Shown: positions 53,659-63,128, counted from the stretch's first letter. The stretch: 64,000 bases of DNA from Candidatus Bathyarchaeota archaeon (GCA_002726865.1 PBSW01000019.1:79816-143815); one strand, 5' to 3'. The notes: generated by a model not told the origin, from the sequence alone. Numbers and translations are program-made.

Positions 53659-55464
53659 ATGAAGCAGCTAAGCCACAACGGAGTCATGGTCCCCCCCAGA
53701 TACAAAGGCCAGGATCTCACCATCAAGGTCAAGGGCCATACCATTACGCTCAACAACAAACAGGAGGAACGGGCCATGGCCTGGGCCAAAAAGATAGGCA
53801 CACCCTATGTTGAGGACCCCGAGTTTGCCTCAAATTTCCATAAGGACTTTTCGGAGATCCTCGGGACGACTGTCCTCCCAGGAGATGTCGACTTCACCCC
53901 CATCCATCGGATCATCATAGCGGAACGCGAGACCCGTGCCAACATGACGCGTGAGGAGAAGAAAGCCCTTGCGGCCAAAAGAAAGGAGATCCGGGAGGCG
54001 AACAAGGAGAGATATGGCTGGGCTACCATAGACGGGGAACATACACAATTGGGAAACTACACTGTAGAACCCAGCAGTATATTCATGGGCCGAGGGCAGC
54101 ACCCCATGAGGGGAAAATGGAAGGAGGGGCCTAGGCATGAGGATGTCGAGCTCAATCATTCCCCTAATGTACCATATCCACCCGGGGCCTGGAAGAAGAT
54201 CTACTGGGAACCAGAGACCATGTGGATCGCAAGATGGAAGGACAAGCTTAGTAACAAGATCAAATACGTCTGGCCTCACGACTCTAGCACCATAAAACAG
54301 AGGAAGGACATTGATAAATTTAATAAAGCCCGTGAATTCAGGAAAAACATCAAAAAGGTCAAAAACTATATCAACGACAACCTAGACTCCGATGACCTCA
54401 CCAGGAAACAGACCGCCACGGTCACATTCCTCATAGACCACTGTAAATTCAGGGTAGGCGACGAGAAAAGCGAAGACGAGGCCGAGACCATCGGAGCTTC
54501 CACCCTCCGCCCTGAGCATATAAACTTCAATCGGAACGGCACGGTCACATTTAATTTCATTGGAAAGGACTCAGTCCGACACACCCTCTGCGTCGCGATC
54601 CCCGACTCCGTCGTCAACAACCTCAAGGAGTTCAGCGGAGACCCTGAAAAGCCCCTATTTGAGAAAGTTAACTCGGAGCGGGTAAGCCACTTCCTTGACG
54701 AGGTTATGACGGGCCTCTCCGCCAAGGTATTCAGGACCCACTACGCCACGACTGCCGTGGAATCAGCACTAAACCGGACTCAAGTTGCCCCAGAAACCCT
54801 TGAGTACGTCAAGAAACACGTCGCCATTATGGCCAACCTCGAGGCAGCAAAGGTCTGTAACCACAAGCGCTCCATCCCTAAGACCTGGGAGCAATCCCTC
54901 CAGAAGAAGAGAGACCGCCTTGAAACTAGAAAGGTTAAGGCTAGAGAGAAAGAGAAAAAGCTGAAGCAGAAAACTGTGGAGACAAAGGAGAAATATAAGG
55001 AACGGCTCGGCAATTACCATCTGAAACTAGAGAAACATAAAGTAAAGCTGGAGGAGTACAAGGGGAAGTTCGAGGAGAGGAGGCTACAGGAGAAATCCAC
55101 AAAGGGCATAGAGAAACGCATCGCCTCGAAGAAAAGGGCCATTAGGACTCAGCGGGAACGCAATAAGAACCTCAAGATCAAGCAAAGGGAGCGCCTAGAG
55201 AAATTGAAGATGAGGATCTTACAGATAAAAAAACGGGATAGGGAGGCCATCCAAAAACTCAAACTTCAGATTACGGCCCAGGCGGAGACACGGGACTATA
55301 ACCTTGGCACATCCATGAAAAGCTACATTGACCCACGAATCTATTACAACTGGAGCCAGAAAGTTGATTACAACTGGAGGAACGTCTATTCTAAGACCCT
55401 CCAGAGTAAATTCAGCTGGATAGACCCTGAAGGACTAACAGGTCAGTTACCACCTCAGTCTTAA
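53659..55464 (+). CDS. topIB: DNA topoisomerase IB, eukaryote type
   Basis: A 601-residue type IB topoisomerase resembling the eukaryotic nuclear enzyme. All catalytic residues are visible in order: arginine in STLRPEHINF, lysine in GKDSVRHTL, arginine in KVFRTHYATTA, histidine in VCNHKRSIP, and the tyrosine nucleophile in TSMKSYIDPRIYYNW (about residue 556). A lysine-rich coiled-coil linker (about 410-540) separates core and C-terminal domains. It relaxes supercoils of both signs. In archaea it is known mainly from Thaumarchaeota and relatives. Confidence 0.95.
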   Translation: MKQLSHNGVMVPPRYKGQDLTIKVKGHTITLNNKQEERAMAWAKKIGTPYVEDPEFASNFHKDFSEILGTTVLPGDVDFTPIHRIIIAERETRANMTREEKKALAAKRKEIREANKERYGWATIDGEHTQLGNYTVEPSSIFMGRGQHPMRGKWKEGPRHEDVELNHSPNVPYPPGAWKKIYWEPETMWIARWKDKLSNKIKYVWPHDSSTIKQRKDIDKFNKAREFRKNIKKVKNYINDNLDSDDLTRKQTATVTFLIDHCKFRVGDEKSEDEAETIGASTLRPEHINFNRNGTVTFNFIGKDSVRHTLCVAIPDSVVNNLKEFSGDPEKPLFEKVNSERVSHFLDEVMTGLSAKVFRTHYATTAVESALNRTQVAPETLEYVKKHVAIMANLEAAKVCNHKRSIPKTWEQSLQKKRDRLETRKVKAREKEKKLKQKTVETKEKYKERLGNYHLKLEKHKVKLEEYKGKFEERRLQEKSTKGIEKRIASKKRAIRTQRERNKNLKIKQRERLEKLKMRILQIKKRDREAIQKLKLQITAQAETRDYNLGTSMKSYIDPRIYYNWSQKVDYNWRNVYSKTLQSKFSWIDPEGLTGQLPPQS

Positions 55465-55498
55465 ATCATAATAAACCCAGACATAACAAGATTCCACA

Positions 55499-56293
55499 AT
55501 GAAGAACCTGGTTAAAAGAAAGCTCAAGGCAGGTAAACCCAGCATCGGCACATGGATCACAGTAGGCCATCCCGACGTCTCGATGTACCTCGCCGACCTA
55601 GGATTCGACTGGCTCGTCTGTGATATGGAGCACGGCCCTTTCGGCCCCGAGACGTATCATTTCATGGTCCAAACGATGCTCTACAACCGGGAAAACTGCC
55701 TGCCTATGGCCCGTATACCATGGAACGACCTTATTTGGGCTAAGAAGGCTATGGACGCCGGTGCTACGGGTCTCGTTATCCCCCGAGTTGAGACTGCGGA
55801 GATGGCCCAGGAGACGGTCAGGATTATGAAGTACCCTCCCAAAGGAGAGAGAGGCGCGGGCCCTAGACTCGCCGCATTCCAGGACCCGGACTACTTTACC
55901 ACAGTCAATGAGGAGTCCCTCGTGGTTGTCATGATCGAAACCCAGAGAGGACTAAATAACATCGACGAGATATTTGCTGTAGAAGGAGTCGATGCATGCT
56001 TCGTTGGTCCATCAGACTTCACATTAGATATGGGGATCCACCGCCAGTACACCCACCCTAGATTCACAGACGCCCTGGACATGATAATCAGAGCTGGGGA
56101 GGAGTACGGAGTCGCCCCTGGGATGCACTGCCAGACATCCAGCGGCCCCACCAACATCAGTAACGCTATAGAACAAGGATTCAAGTTCTGCGCTGTCAGC
56201 AGCGACGTGGGATTCCTCCGGGCAGCCGCTGCTGATGCCATCAACGAAGTCAAGGGCTGGAAAGCCTCAGAGAGAGAAGAGATAGAGCTCTAA
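55499..56293 (+). CDS. HpcH/HpaI-family aldolase
   Basis: A 264-residue TIM-barrel enzyme: WLVCDMEHGPFGPET, metal and base motifs PMARIPWND, GLVIPRVETAEMAQ, MIETQRGLNNIDEI and VGPSDFTLDMG. The family cleaves 2-keto-3-deoxy or 2,4-dihydroxy acids to pyruvate and an aldehyde, using a divalent metal. Only 35 bases follow topIB, so it may be co-transcribed with it. The substrate is unknown. Confidence 0.88.
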   Translation: MKNLVKRKLKAGKPSIGTWITVGHPDVSMYLADLGFDWLVCDMEHGPFGPETYHFMVQTMLYNRENCLPMARIPWNDLIWAKKAMDAGATGLVIPRVETAEMAQETVRIMKYPPKGERGAGPRLAAFQDPDYFTTVNEESLVVVMIETQRGLNNIDEIFAVEGVDACFVGPSDFTLDMGIHRQYTHPRFTDALDMIIRAGEEYGVAPGMHCQTSSGPTNISNAIEQGFKFCAVSSDVGFLRAAAADAINEVKGWKASEREEIEL

Positions 56294-56348
56294 GGAAAGG
56301 CACTCCTTCCACCATTAAACACAAATTAAGCTCAGGTCCACATCTCAA

Positions 56349-56903
56349 ATGGCGGTAACCCCCATGCTCAACCACATTACTATGATTATCCGGAATAGGC
56401 ACACAAAACAAGATGACTCTGCCCACGCAGCTGTAACCATGCTATTTATTGAGACTGGGGGAACACTCAAAGTCCTTCTTGTTATGAGAGCAATACGCAC
56501 GGGATATCCCTGGTCTGGAAATATGGCGTTCCCCGGAGGAAGGCGAGACCACGGAGATCCAGACCTCATGGCAACAGCATACAGGGAAACACAGGAGGAA
56601 ACAGGGATAGACCTGACACATTGCAAGACCATTGGACCTCTTGACGGCCTCCACTCGACGGTGATTCCCGATCTATGCATACAACCTTTCATGTTCTTCT
56701 GTAAGGATCCCCCAGAGATGGTCCTGAACGAGGAGCTCATAGCGCACTATTGGATACCCCTTGAGGAGTTGGATGTGTCCCGGGGCAAAACCAGGGTAGG
56801 TCCTCGAGAAGTTCCCGCATACCTCCTCAAAGGAAAAGTAATATGGGGTCTCACTTACAGGATGCTAGAGAAAGTTTTTGACATTCTCAATGGCGAGACA
56901 TAG
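56349..56903 (+). CDS. NUDIX hydrolase (CoA-pyrophosphatase-like)
   Basis: A 184-residue protein with the NUDIX box MAFPGGRRDHGDPDL...YRETQEETGID, the R-E-x-x-E-E-x-G core and the P-G-G-x-x-D variant typical of CoA pyrophosphatase-type enzymes. It would hydrolyse a nucleoside-diphosphate derivative (CoA, NADH or similar). It converges with sucD, three bases apart. The start may be the second methionine (MLNHITMII). Confidence 0.82.
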   Translation: MAVTPMLNHITMIIRNRHTKQDDSAHAAVTMLFIETGGTLKVLLVMRAIRTGYPWSGNMAFPGGRRDHGDPDLMATAYRETQEETGIDLTHCKTIGPLDGLHSTVIPDLCIQPFMFFCKDPPEMVLNEELIAHYWIPLEELDVSRGKTRVGPREVPAYLLKGKVIWGLTYRMLEKVFDILNGET

Positions 56904-56906
56904 TCT

Positions 56907-57782
56907 TCAGTCCTTCAGGAACCTAGCAAGCGCGTCAGCTACATCCCCAGGCAGATCACCCACAGTTACTCCTGCGTTCCTAAGCGCCTCAATTTTTCCG
57001 ATGGCAGTCCCAAAATTGCCTAACACTATGGCTCCTGCGTGGCCCATACGCTTACCTGGAATTGCTGCCCTACCCGCAATGTAAGCGGCAATAGGCTTTG
57101 TGAACCCACCATTTAAGATGAATTTCGCAGCCCTCTCCTCAGCATCCCCGCCGATCTCCCCGATCAGGGCGACGGCCTCCGTATCATCGTCTTCCTCAAA
57201 CCACCGCAAAACATCAATGAAATCAAGGCCCACTACGGGATCACCCCCTATGCCTACGCAGGTGGACTGCCCTAGCCCACGTCTGGAAATATGGGATGCA
57301 ATCTCGTAGAACAAGGTCCCGCTACGTGACACGATTCCGATGTTTCCCCTCTGGAAAACCTGCTCGGGCATTATCCCCATCTTTATCTCACCCGGCTTTA
57401 TTATCCCGGGACAGTTCGGCCCGATGATTGTCGTGCCCCTCAGCCGAGCGTGGGCCACAAGCTCCATGGTATCTCTAACGGGCACACCCTCAGTAATTAC
57501 TATCACCGGGTCAATCCCTGCCTCAACAGCCTCTAAGGCGGGATCGAGAACGAATCGAGCCGGGACAAAAAGAATCGATGCATCAACTTCTACATGAAGC
57601 TGCGCCTCGGCTATTGAGTCAAAGACAGGCACACCCTCAACCTCAATTCCTCCTCTTCCTGGAGTAACTCCCGCTACGATCCTAGACCCGTAATCCAGCA
57701 TGAGCCTCGTGTGGAAGCTGCCTTGGGTACCAGTTATCCCCTGGACGAGGACCCTGGTATCGGCGTTTATGAACCTGACCAG
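56907..57782 (-). CDS. sucD: Succinyl-CoA synthetase alpha subunit, CTG start
   Basis: 291 residues from CTG 57782 ([20 protein letters not shown]), aligning with the known SucD N-terminus. CoA-binding Rossmann domain, [14 protein letters not shown], and the phospho-histidine in [11 protein letters not shown] (about residue 247). With SucC it interconverts succinyl-CoA + ADP/GDP + Pi and succinate + NTP. GGGGGGAG lies six bases upstream of the CTG. No ATG, GTG or TTG lies near the conserved start; a frame to 57926 would overlap sucC by about 140 bases. Confidence 0.92.
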   Translation of the reverse strand: MVRFINADTRVLVQGITGTQGSFHTRLMLDYGSRIVAGVTPGRGGIEVEGVPVFDSIAEAQLHVEVDASILFVPARFVLDPALEAVEAGIDPVIVITEGVPVRDTMELVAHARLRGTTIIGPNCPGIIKPGEIKMGIMPEQVFQRGNIGIVSRSGTLFYEIASHISRRGLGQSTCVGIGGDPVVGLDFIDVLRWFEEDDDTEAVALIGEIGGDAEERAAKFILNGGFTKPIAAYIAGRAAIPGKRMGHAGAIVLGNFGTAIGKIEALRNAGVTVGDLPGDVADALARFLKD

Positions 57783-57783
57783 T

Positions 57784-58923
57784 TCAGCTCCCCCCGACCA
57801 AGGAGACTGCCCTCTCTGCTGCCTCCTCCATTGTCTCCAAAGTGGATATCCCCTGGGCTCTGAGAAACCTCCTACCTTTCTCCTCGTTTGTGCCGACAAG
57901 CCTGACGACAAGAGGTATATCAGCACCCATCCGACTTCTTGCCATCACTAATCCCTTTGCTATATCATCGCAGCGAGTGATGCCCCCTAGAATATTTACG
58001 AAGACCGCCTTCACACGAGAGTCCTCCATTACAAAGGAGACCCCGGCCTCGATCCTCTCCGCGGAGGCCCCTCCACCGAGATCCAAGAAGTTAGCAGGTC
58101 GTCCTCCGTAGAGGGTCACAGTATCGAGGGTGGCCATTGTGAGCCCCGCTCCATTTCCCACGATCCCAATGTTGCCATCCAGCTCCACATAGGTGAGACC
58201 ATGGTCTTGTGCCTTTATCTCCCTCGTTGATAGATCGCTAAAGCCCCCAGATCTGGAGACCTCCACGAGATCCGGATGCCTAAAAAGAGCATTAGTATCT
58301 ATGTTCAGACGGGCATCCAGGGCTACGAATCCATCGGGTGTTAAAACCAAGGGATTAATCTCAGTGAGCTCGACATCCTTCTCCCAAGCGACACGATACA
58401 ATCTCCCAATAATCGAGGCGAGGGAGAACATCTCATCTCCGGAATAGCCTAGAAGATCGGCGATCCTCCTGCTATGGTGATCCCTCAGACCGATCACGGG
58501 GTCCACAGAGTGCCTCACGATACTTTCAGGGGTCATAGATGAGACCTCCTCAATATCAACGCCCCCCTCTCTGGAGGCCAGCACCACGTAGGACCTGGTC
58601 CTCCGATCAACTGTAACGCCTAGATAGAGCTCATCGGTAAAATCAATTTTCTCCTCTATAAGAAGTCGTCCGACCTTAGCACCTCTAACCTCTGAACCCA
58701 AAAGATCCATGGCGACAAGTTCAGCATAATCCGGGGAGTCCGCAAATTGTATGCCCCCCGCTTTTCCTCTCCCCCCCACAGGTACCTGAGCCTTTATTGC
58801 CACGGTCCCTAGCCTAGTTACGGCCTCCCTTGCCTTTCTCACGGAATCCACAAGGTTTCCTCTCGGGGTTCGAATGCCATAATCCAGAAAGATCTTTTTC
58901 GCCTGATACTCGAGGAGCTTCAC
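57784..58923 (-). CDS. sucC: Succinyl-CoA synthetase beta subunit
   Basis: A 379-residue ATP-grasp subunit beginning MKLLEYQAKKIFLDYGIRTP. Motifs include QVPVGGRGKAGGIQFAD (nucleotide), LTEINPLVLTPDG, GNGAGLTMATLD and FVNILGGITRCDDIAKG. It binds nucleotide and succinate and supplies the ligase half reaction. sucD follows after one base. The pair is transcribed towards the NUDIX gene. Confidence 0.94.
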   Translation of the reverse strand: MKLLEYQAKKIFLDYGIRTPRGNLVDSVRKAREAVTRLGTVAIKAQVPVGGRGKAGGIQFADSPDYAELVAMDLLGSEVRGAKVGRLLIEEKIDFTDELYLGVTVDRRTRSYVVLASREGGVDIEEVSSMTPESIVRHSVDPVIGLRDHHSRRIADLLGYSGDEMFSLASIIGRLYRVAWEKDVELTEINPLVLTPDGFVALDARLNIDTNALFRHPDLVEVSRSGGFSDLSTREIKAQDHGLTYVELDGNIGIVGNGAGLTMATLDTVTLYGGRPANFLDLGGGASAERIEAGVSFVMEDSRVKAVFVNILGGITRCDDIAKGLVMARSRMGADIPLVVRLVGTNEEKGRRFLRAQGISTLETMEEAAERAVSLVGGS

Positions 58924-59251
58924 TCGGCAGTCACCCGACCGGCAACTAGAACAGTTGCTTCCAGATTAATAAAATAAAGGGTATGAAAACAAAAACTAGG
59001 ATAGCACTCACTTGTGTACCTCGATAAGATAGTCAATACTCTCATATGTGTTGATGAAAGGTGTAGAGAGCCTCTTATCCCCCGGAGTATCTCAGATACC
59101 TGATGATAGCCACGACTATACTAATGTCCTTTAGGACCTGACAGATCTTGACGTCACGCATATGACTTTTTAACAAAGGCGTCAAAGAAAGTAGCTTACC
59201 CGATAAATGTTATATATTAATGATATATTTTTCATATGAAGAAAGTATCAT
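58924..59251. other. Intergenic region between sucC and the ArsR regulator
   Basis: No gene is seen. AT-rich sequence with ttatatattaatgatatat at about 59211-59229 is a strong TATA region for the ArsR gene. The left side should contain the sucC promoter on the minus strand (for example around 58965-58985). Confidence 0.45.
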
Positions 59252-59584
59252 GTGATTAACAAGGTGAAAAAAGGCATAAGTGAGACTTGCTACCGTTTCT
59301 TCTCAACTCTGGCAAATCCAACGAGATTAGCGGTATTAGAGAGCTTAATGGAGAACCCGATGAACGTGACTCAACTTGCTGAAACATTGGGCAAAGAGCA
59401 GAGCATGATTTCTCATAATCTCCGCCCCCTGGTTCGGTGTCAGTTTGTTAACGTTGAGAAGAAAGGCAGAGAGCGACTCTACTCAGTAAACCGCGAGACG
59501 CTTGATCCCCTCTTTAAAGTGATAAAGAAGCATTTCGTCAAATGCTGCTTATCAAACTTGAAATGCCAAGAAAATGAGAAATGA
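59252..59584 (+). CDS. ArsR-family transcriptional regulator
   Basis: A 110-residue winged-helix protein: FFSTLANPTRLAVLESLMEN, helix-turn-helix VTQLAETLGKEQSMISHNL and the wing KKGRERLYSVNRE. Cysteines near the C-terminus (HFVKCCLSNLKCQ) might sense metal or redox. It starts at GTG 59252. Its stop overlaps the ATG of a small repeat-containing ORF. A target promoter cannot be assigned; its own TATA region is repeat-rich and may be autoregulated. Confidence 0.88.
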   Translation: MINKVKKGISETCYRFFSTLANPTRLAVLESLMENPMNVTQLAETLGKEQSMISHNLRPLVRCQFVNVEKKGRERLYSVNRETLDPLFKVIKKHFVKCCLSNLKCQENEK

Positions 59585-59805
59585 AAGCTATCCATGGCAG
59601 GCTGATCCTATCTTGGGCTCGCCCTAAAAGACTCCGTAAATTGTTCTCTACAAATGATATAAATCCAACAAAAACGCGAATAAGCGAATTGTTTTCTATA
59701 AAGGGTATAACCCCAACAAACATGAGAGTACATGAATTGTTCTACTTTATATGCCACGGCTTCATTGGAATGAACGTGAAACACGCAATCCACTGGGCAA
59801 ACTAA
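59581..59805 (+). CDS. Small ORF with internal 16-residue repeat, coupled to the ArsR gene
   Basis: A 74-residue frame whose ATG overlaps the ArsR stop (ATGA), suggesting coupling. It contains two adjacent 16-residue units, LFSTNDINPTKTRISE and LFSIKGITPTNMRVHE, then the beginning of a third (LFYF). No family is recognised. It could be a genuine small protein or a by-product of the DNA repeat beneath it. Confidence 0.35.
   Translation: MKAIHGRLILSWARPKRLRKLFSTNDINPTKTRISELFSIKGITPTNMRVHELFYFICHGFIGMNVKHAIHWAN
59639..59734 (+). repeat. 48-bp imperfect tandem repeat
   Basis: Two adjacent 48-bp units begin at 59639 and 59687 (each starting aattgtt and containing ccaacaaa), and a third starts at 59735 but soon diverges. 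The length is a multiple of three, so the reading frame is preserved. Confidence 0.7.
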
Positions 59806-60134
59806 CAAACAACTTCAGGAGCTGGCCAACTAGTAGGTAACGGCGTGCGGATTTAGTAGTATAAAGCTGGATAGAAAGTCAAAAATGCATTAAGGAAACA
59901 GACATAAGTTGAGTAAAGTCGATTTTTCAAGAGTAACGTTAGAATCTCTTTAAAAAAAGATAAATTCAACTTAGATAACCGCAGTCTTAAAAAAGTATAC
60001 ATTGAATGTCGATCCAATAGCGTCGTGGAAGTTCTCAAAAGAAAGGCGGAATAACTTAATTGGATGATGGAACATGAGTTCCTCGCGGCCCAGATGGAAG
60101 AAGTGCGTGTATAGAAAGAGTTGAGGTAGAAAAG
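59806..60134. other. Intergenic region upstream of nrdD
   Basis: AT-rich, with a possible nrdD promoter in 60030-60090. No intact gene or recognised RNA. A minus-strand open frame crossing into nrdD is an antisense artefact. Confidence 0.4.
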
Positions 60135-62255
60135 ATGGCTTATGTCAGAAAGAGAAACGGACAACTCGCTAAATTCGACCAAGAAAGGATCACTGAGGCG
60201 ATCTGGAAAGCGTTTAAGGCGGTTGGCGGAAAGGAACGATATATTGCTCAAGGGTTGAGCGATCAAACAGTAGAAAAAATCCATGAAAGGGTTGGTTTAG
60301 ATGGGGTTCCCACAGTAGAGGAAGTTCAGGACATTGTGGAGAATACCCTGATTCAGAATGGGCATGCCAAAATGTCTAAGGCTTACATCCTGTATCGGCA
60401 GCAGCATAAAGAAATGCGGGAGATGGCGGCACTGCTGAGTTCTGATGATCTGGTAGAACAGTATTTGGACCGCGCAGATTGGAGGGTGAAAGAGAACTCG
60501 AACATGAGTTACAGCCTCCAAGGCCTAAATAACTATCTCTCATCATCCGTAATCTCGAATTATTGGTTAAACCGGATCTATCCACCGAATATAGGGGAAG
60601 CGCACAGGTCAGGGGCCTTCCATATTCATGATCTCGCGGTTCTGGGACCGTATTGTGTGGGCTGGGATCTACCGGATCTGCTGTTATCTGGATTTAAGGG
60701 AGTACCGGGGAAGGTGGAGAGTAAACCGGCGAAGCATCTCAGGACCGCTTTAGGTCAGGTGGTAAACTTCTTCTATACGCTTCAGGGAGAGGCTGCCGGG
60801 GCCCAGGCCTTTAGTAACTTTGACACATACCTAGCCCCATTCATAAGATACGATGGAATAGAAGAACAGGAATTAAAACAGATTATGCAAGAGTTCCTTT
60901 TCAACATAAATGTTCCAACCAGAGTCGGGTTCCAGACACCCTTCACAAATATCACCCTAGACATTAACGTTCCAAAATTCCTCAAAGATGAACCAGTCAT
61001 AATCGGGGGTAAAATTCAGGACGCGGCTTACGGGGACTTTGAAAAGGAAATGGCCCTTTTCAACAGTTCATTTGCTAATGTACTCAGCGAAGGAGACGCC
61101 TCAGGTCGAGTTTTCACATTCCCCATCCCTACGTATAACGTCACAGAAGATTTCGAATGGGAGTCCCCTGTCGCAGAACAGATCTTTAAGATGACGGCAA
61201 AGTATGGTATCCCATACTTTTCGAATTTCATCAACACCGATATGAACCCAGAGGATGTGAGAAGCATGTGCTGTCGCCTCAGGATCGATAATCGAGAGCT
61301 GCGGAAGCGGGGCGGGGGATTCTTTGGGTCGAACCCGCTGACGGGATCCATTGGTGTTGTAACAATGAATATGCCTCAGATTGGCTACGAACAACCATCA
61401 GAGGATAAATTCATGGAGAGACTGGGGGAGCTCATGGATATGGCGAAGGATAGCCTCGTCATCAAGCGCAAAGTGGTAGAGAGGTTCACAGAGAAAATGC
61501 TATACCCGTATTCAAGATACTACCTGCGCAGAGTTAAGGAAGCCTTTGACTCATACTGGGCGAACCACTTCTCGACGATAGGCCTCGTTGGGATGAACGA
61601 GGCGTGCCTGAATCTGATGGACACAAGTATTGCCTCCCCCGAGGGGCTCAGTTTCGCTGAGAGGGTAATGAACTTCATGAGAGAAAGACTCTCCGACTAC
61701 CAGGAGGAGACGGGACACATCTTCAACCTCGAAGCAAGTCCTGCTGAGGGCACATCATATCGTCTAGCACAGATTGATAAGTTGAAGTACCCGAACATCA
61801 CAGTGGCAAACGAGAGTTATATGTCGGGAGGTGCAGAGCCATTCTACACTAACTCGACGCATCTCCCAGTGGATTACACCGATGATGTCTTTGAGGCATT
61901 GGTGCATCAGAACAAGCTTCAACCTCTCTATACGGGCGGGACTGTTCTTCACACCTTCTTAGGGGAGCAAGCTCCTAGTTGGAAGGCTGCATCTGATCTG
62001 GTGCGGAAGATTGCAGAAAACTCTTCTGTTCCCTACTTTACTTTGACCCCGACTTTCAGCGTCTGTCAGAGCCACGGGTATCTCCGCGGGAATCATCCAA
62101 AATGTCCCGAGTGTAACTCCCCTGCGGAAGTCTACTCAAGGGTCGTGGGGTATCTCAGGCCTGTTGATCAATGGAACGACGGGAAGCGGGCGGAGTGGCG
62201 AATTCGTGAAACCTATGATAGGGGCGTGAGCCTAGTTGAGGCTCATCAAGATTGA
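60135..62255 (+). CDS. nrdD: Anaerobic (class III) ribonucleotide reductase
   Basis: A 706-residue enzyme that makes dNTPs under anoxia. ATP-cone domain at the N-terminus (YVRKRNGQLAKFDQERITE), catalytic barrel with SNPLTGSIGVVTMNMPQIG, C-terminal zinc site CQSHG...CPECNSPAE (about 643-663) and the glycyl-radical motif RVVGYLRPVDQW (glycine near 672). The radical is installed by NrdG, encoded next with a four-base overlap. Its presence supports an anaerobic lifestyle. Confidence 0.95.
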   Translation: MAYVRKRNGQLAKFDQERITEAIWKAFKAVGGKERYIAQGLSDQTVEKIHERVGLDGVPTVEEVQDIVENTLIQNGHAKMSKAYILYRQQHKEMREMAALLSSDDLVEQYLDRADWRVKENSNMSYSLQGLNNYLSSSVISNYWLNRIYPPNIGEAHRSGAFHIHDLAVLGPYCVGWDLPDLLLSGFKGVPGKVESKPAKHLRTALGQVVNFFYTLQGEAAGAQAFSNFDTYLAPFIRYDGIEEQELKQIMQEFLFNINVPTRVGFQTPFTNITLDINVPKFLKDEPVIIGGKIQDAAYGDFEKEMALFNSSFANVLSEGDASGRVFTFPIPTYNVTEDFEWESPVAEQIFKMTAKYGIPYFSNFINTDMNPEDVRSMCCRLRIDNRELRKRGGGFFGSNPLTGSIGVVTMNMPQIGYEQPSEDKFMERLGELMDMAKDSLVIKRKVVERFTEKMLYPYSRYYLRRVKEAFDSYWANHFSTIGLVGMNEACLNLMDTSIASPEGLSFAERVMNFMRERLSDYQEETGHIFNLEASPAEGTSYRLAQIDKLKYPNITVANESYMSGGAEPFYTNSTHLPVDYTDDVFEALVHQNKLQPLYTGGTVLHTFLGEQAPSWKAASDLVRKIAENSSVPYFTLTPTFSVCQSHGYLRGNHPKCPECNSPAEVYSRVVGYLRPVDQWNDGKRAEWRIRETYDRGVSLVEAHQD

Positions 62256-62929
62256 GGTTCTGCGGGTTCAAGGGCTCCACCCTCGTGGACTACCCTGACC
62301 GGGTGTCCTCTGTTCTCTTTGCGCCGGGATGTAACCTCCGGTGCCCCTTCTGCCATAACTGGAGGATTGTGATGGAGCCTGAGGGGCCGTTCCTGTCCGA
62401 GGACGAGGCCCTGGAGATACTGGGCGAGAGGCGGGGGTTCATCGACTCGGTGGTGGTGACCGGGGGGGAGCCCACATTTCAGGAGGGGCTCCCGGGTTTT
62501 CTCGGGAGGCTGCGGGAGGAGGGCTTCTCTGTGAAGCTGGATACCAACGGGATGAGGCCGGACGTCCTGGGGGAGTGTCTGGCTCTCGTGGATTATATCG
62601 CCATGGATTTTAAGACGGCGCCCGGACGTTACGGGGAGATGGGGGGTGGCTCCTCGGAGGCGTTGATGGAGAGCGTGGGGCTCCTGTTGGAGGTGGACGT
62701 GGATTATGAGTTCCGGTGCACCGTGGTTCCGGGCTTTGTGGATGAGGGGGCGGTCTTGGAGATGGGGCGGGCGGTGTCCGGGGCGAGGCGGTTCGCGTTT
62801 CAGCAGTTCGTCCCGGGTGACACGTTGGATCCCGGGTTTAGGGACGTTGAGCCTTTCAACAAGGGAGTGATTGAGAGGTTCGGGGAGCTTATGGAGAGTT
62901 ACGTGGATGAGGTCGTGCTGCGGGTCTAG
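62252..62929 (+). CDS. nrdG: Anaerobic ribonucleotide reductase activating enzyme
   Basis: A 225-residue radical-SAM protein: cluster motif APGCNLRCPFCHN, VVVTGGEPTFQE for SAM, and a C-terminal segment FAFQQFVPGDTLDPGF typical of this activase group. It uses SAM and a 4Fe-4S cluster to form the glycyl radical on NrdD. It starts at TTG 62252, overlapping the nrdD stop. The gene is distinctly GC-richer than nrdD, though coupled to it. Confidence 0.92.
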   Translation: MRFCGFKGSTLVDYPDRVSSVLFAPGCNLRCPFCHNWRIVMEPEGPFLSEDEALEILGERRGFIDSVVVTGGEPTFQEGLPGFLGRLREEGFSVKLDTNGMRPDVLGECLALVDYIAMDFKTAPGRYGEMGGGSSEALMESVGLLLEVDVDYEFRCTVVPGFVDEGAVLEMGRAVSGARRFAFQQFVPGDTLDPGFRDVEPFNKGVIERFGELMESYVDEVVLRV

Positions 62930-62960
62930 CCCGTAACCGTTTAGAATCGTTCTCCGTGGA

Positions 62961-63039
62961 TGGTGCTCCGGCCGGGATTCGAACCCGGGATCTCCAACTC
63001 GAAAGGCTGGAATGCTTGGCCGGACTACACCACCGGAGC
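62961..63039 (-). tRNA. tRNA-Glu (TTC)
   Basis: The minus strand gives a complete cloverleaf. The acceptor stem GCTCCGG/CCGGAGC is followed by discriminator A and encoded CCA (62961-62963). The anticodon stem CCAGC/GTTGG closes loop CTTTCGA with anticodon TTC, and the T arm is CCCGG-GTTCGAA-T-CCCGG. No intron is seen. A TATA-like atataaac lies about 30 bases upstream. Confidence 0.93.
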
Positions 63040-63065
63040 TCGGGGGGTTTATGGTTGTTGGGGTG

Positions 63066-63103
63066 TTTATATGTTTTCCCGGGGGTGGGGTGGTGTTTTT
63101 ATC
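63066..63103. promoter_or_regulatory. Divergent TATA boxes of the two tRNA genes
   Basis: tttatatg (63066-63073) reads as a TATA element for tRNA-Glu on the minus strand, about 30 bases from its 5' end. tttttatc (63096-63103) reads as one for the CAT tRNA on the plus strand, about 29 bases from its 5' end. Spacing is right for both. Confidence 0.55.
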
Positions 63104-63128
63104 TGGGTTGGTCGGGTATTGTTGTTGG

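Noticed and set aside
57783..57926. Upstream extension of sucD to 57926
   Set aside because: It would overlap sucC by about 140 bases and adds sequence absent from the family.
59853..60284. 143-codon minus-strand ORF overlapping the nrdD start
   Set aside because: It overlaps the conserved N-terminus of NrdD and is rich in residues typical of antisense frames.
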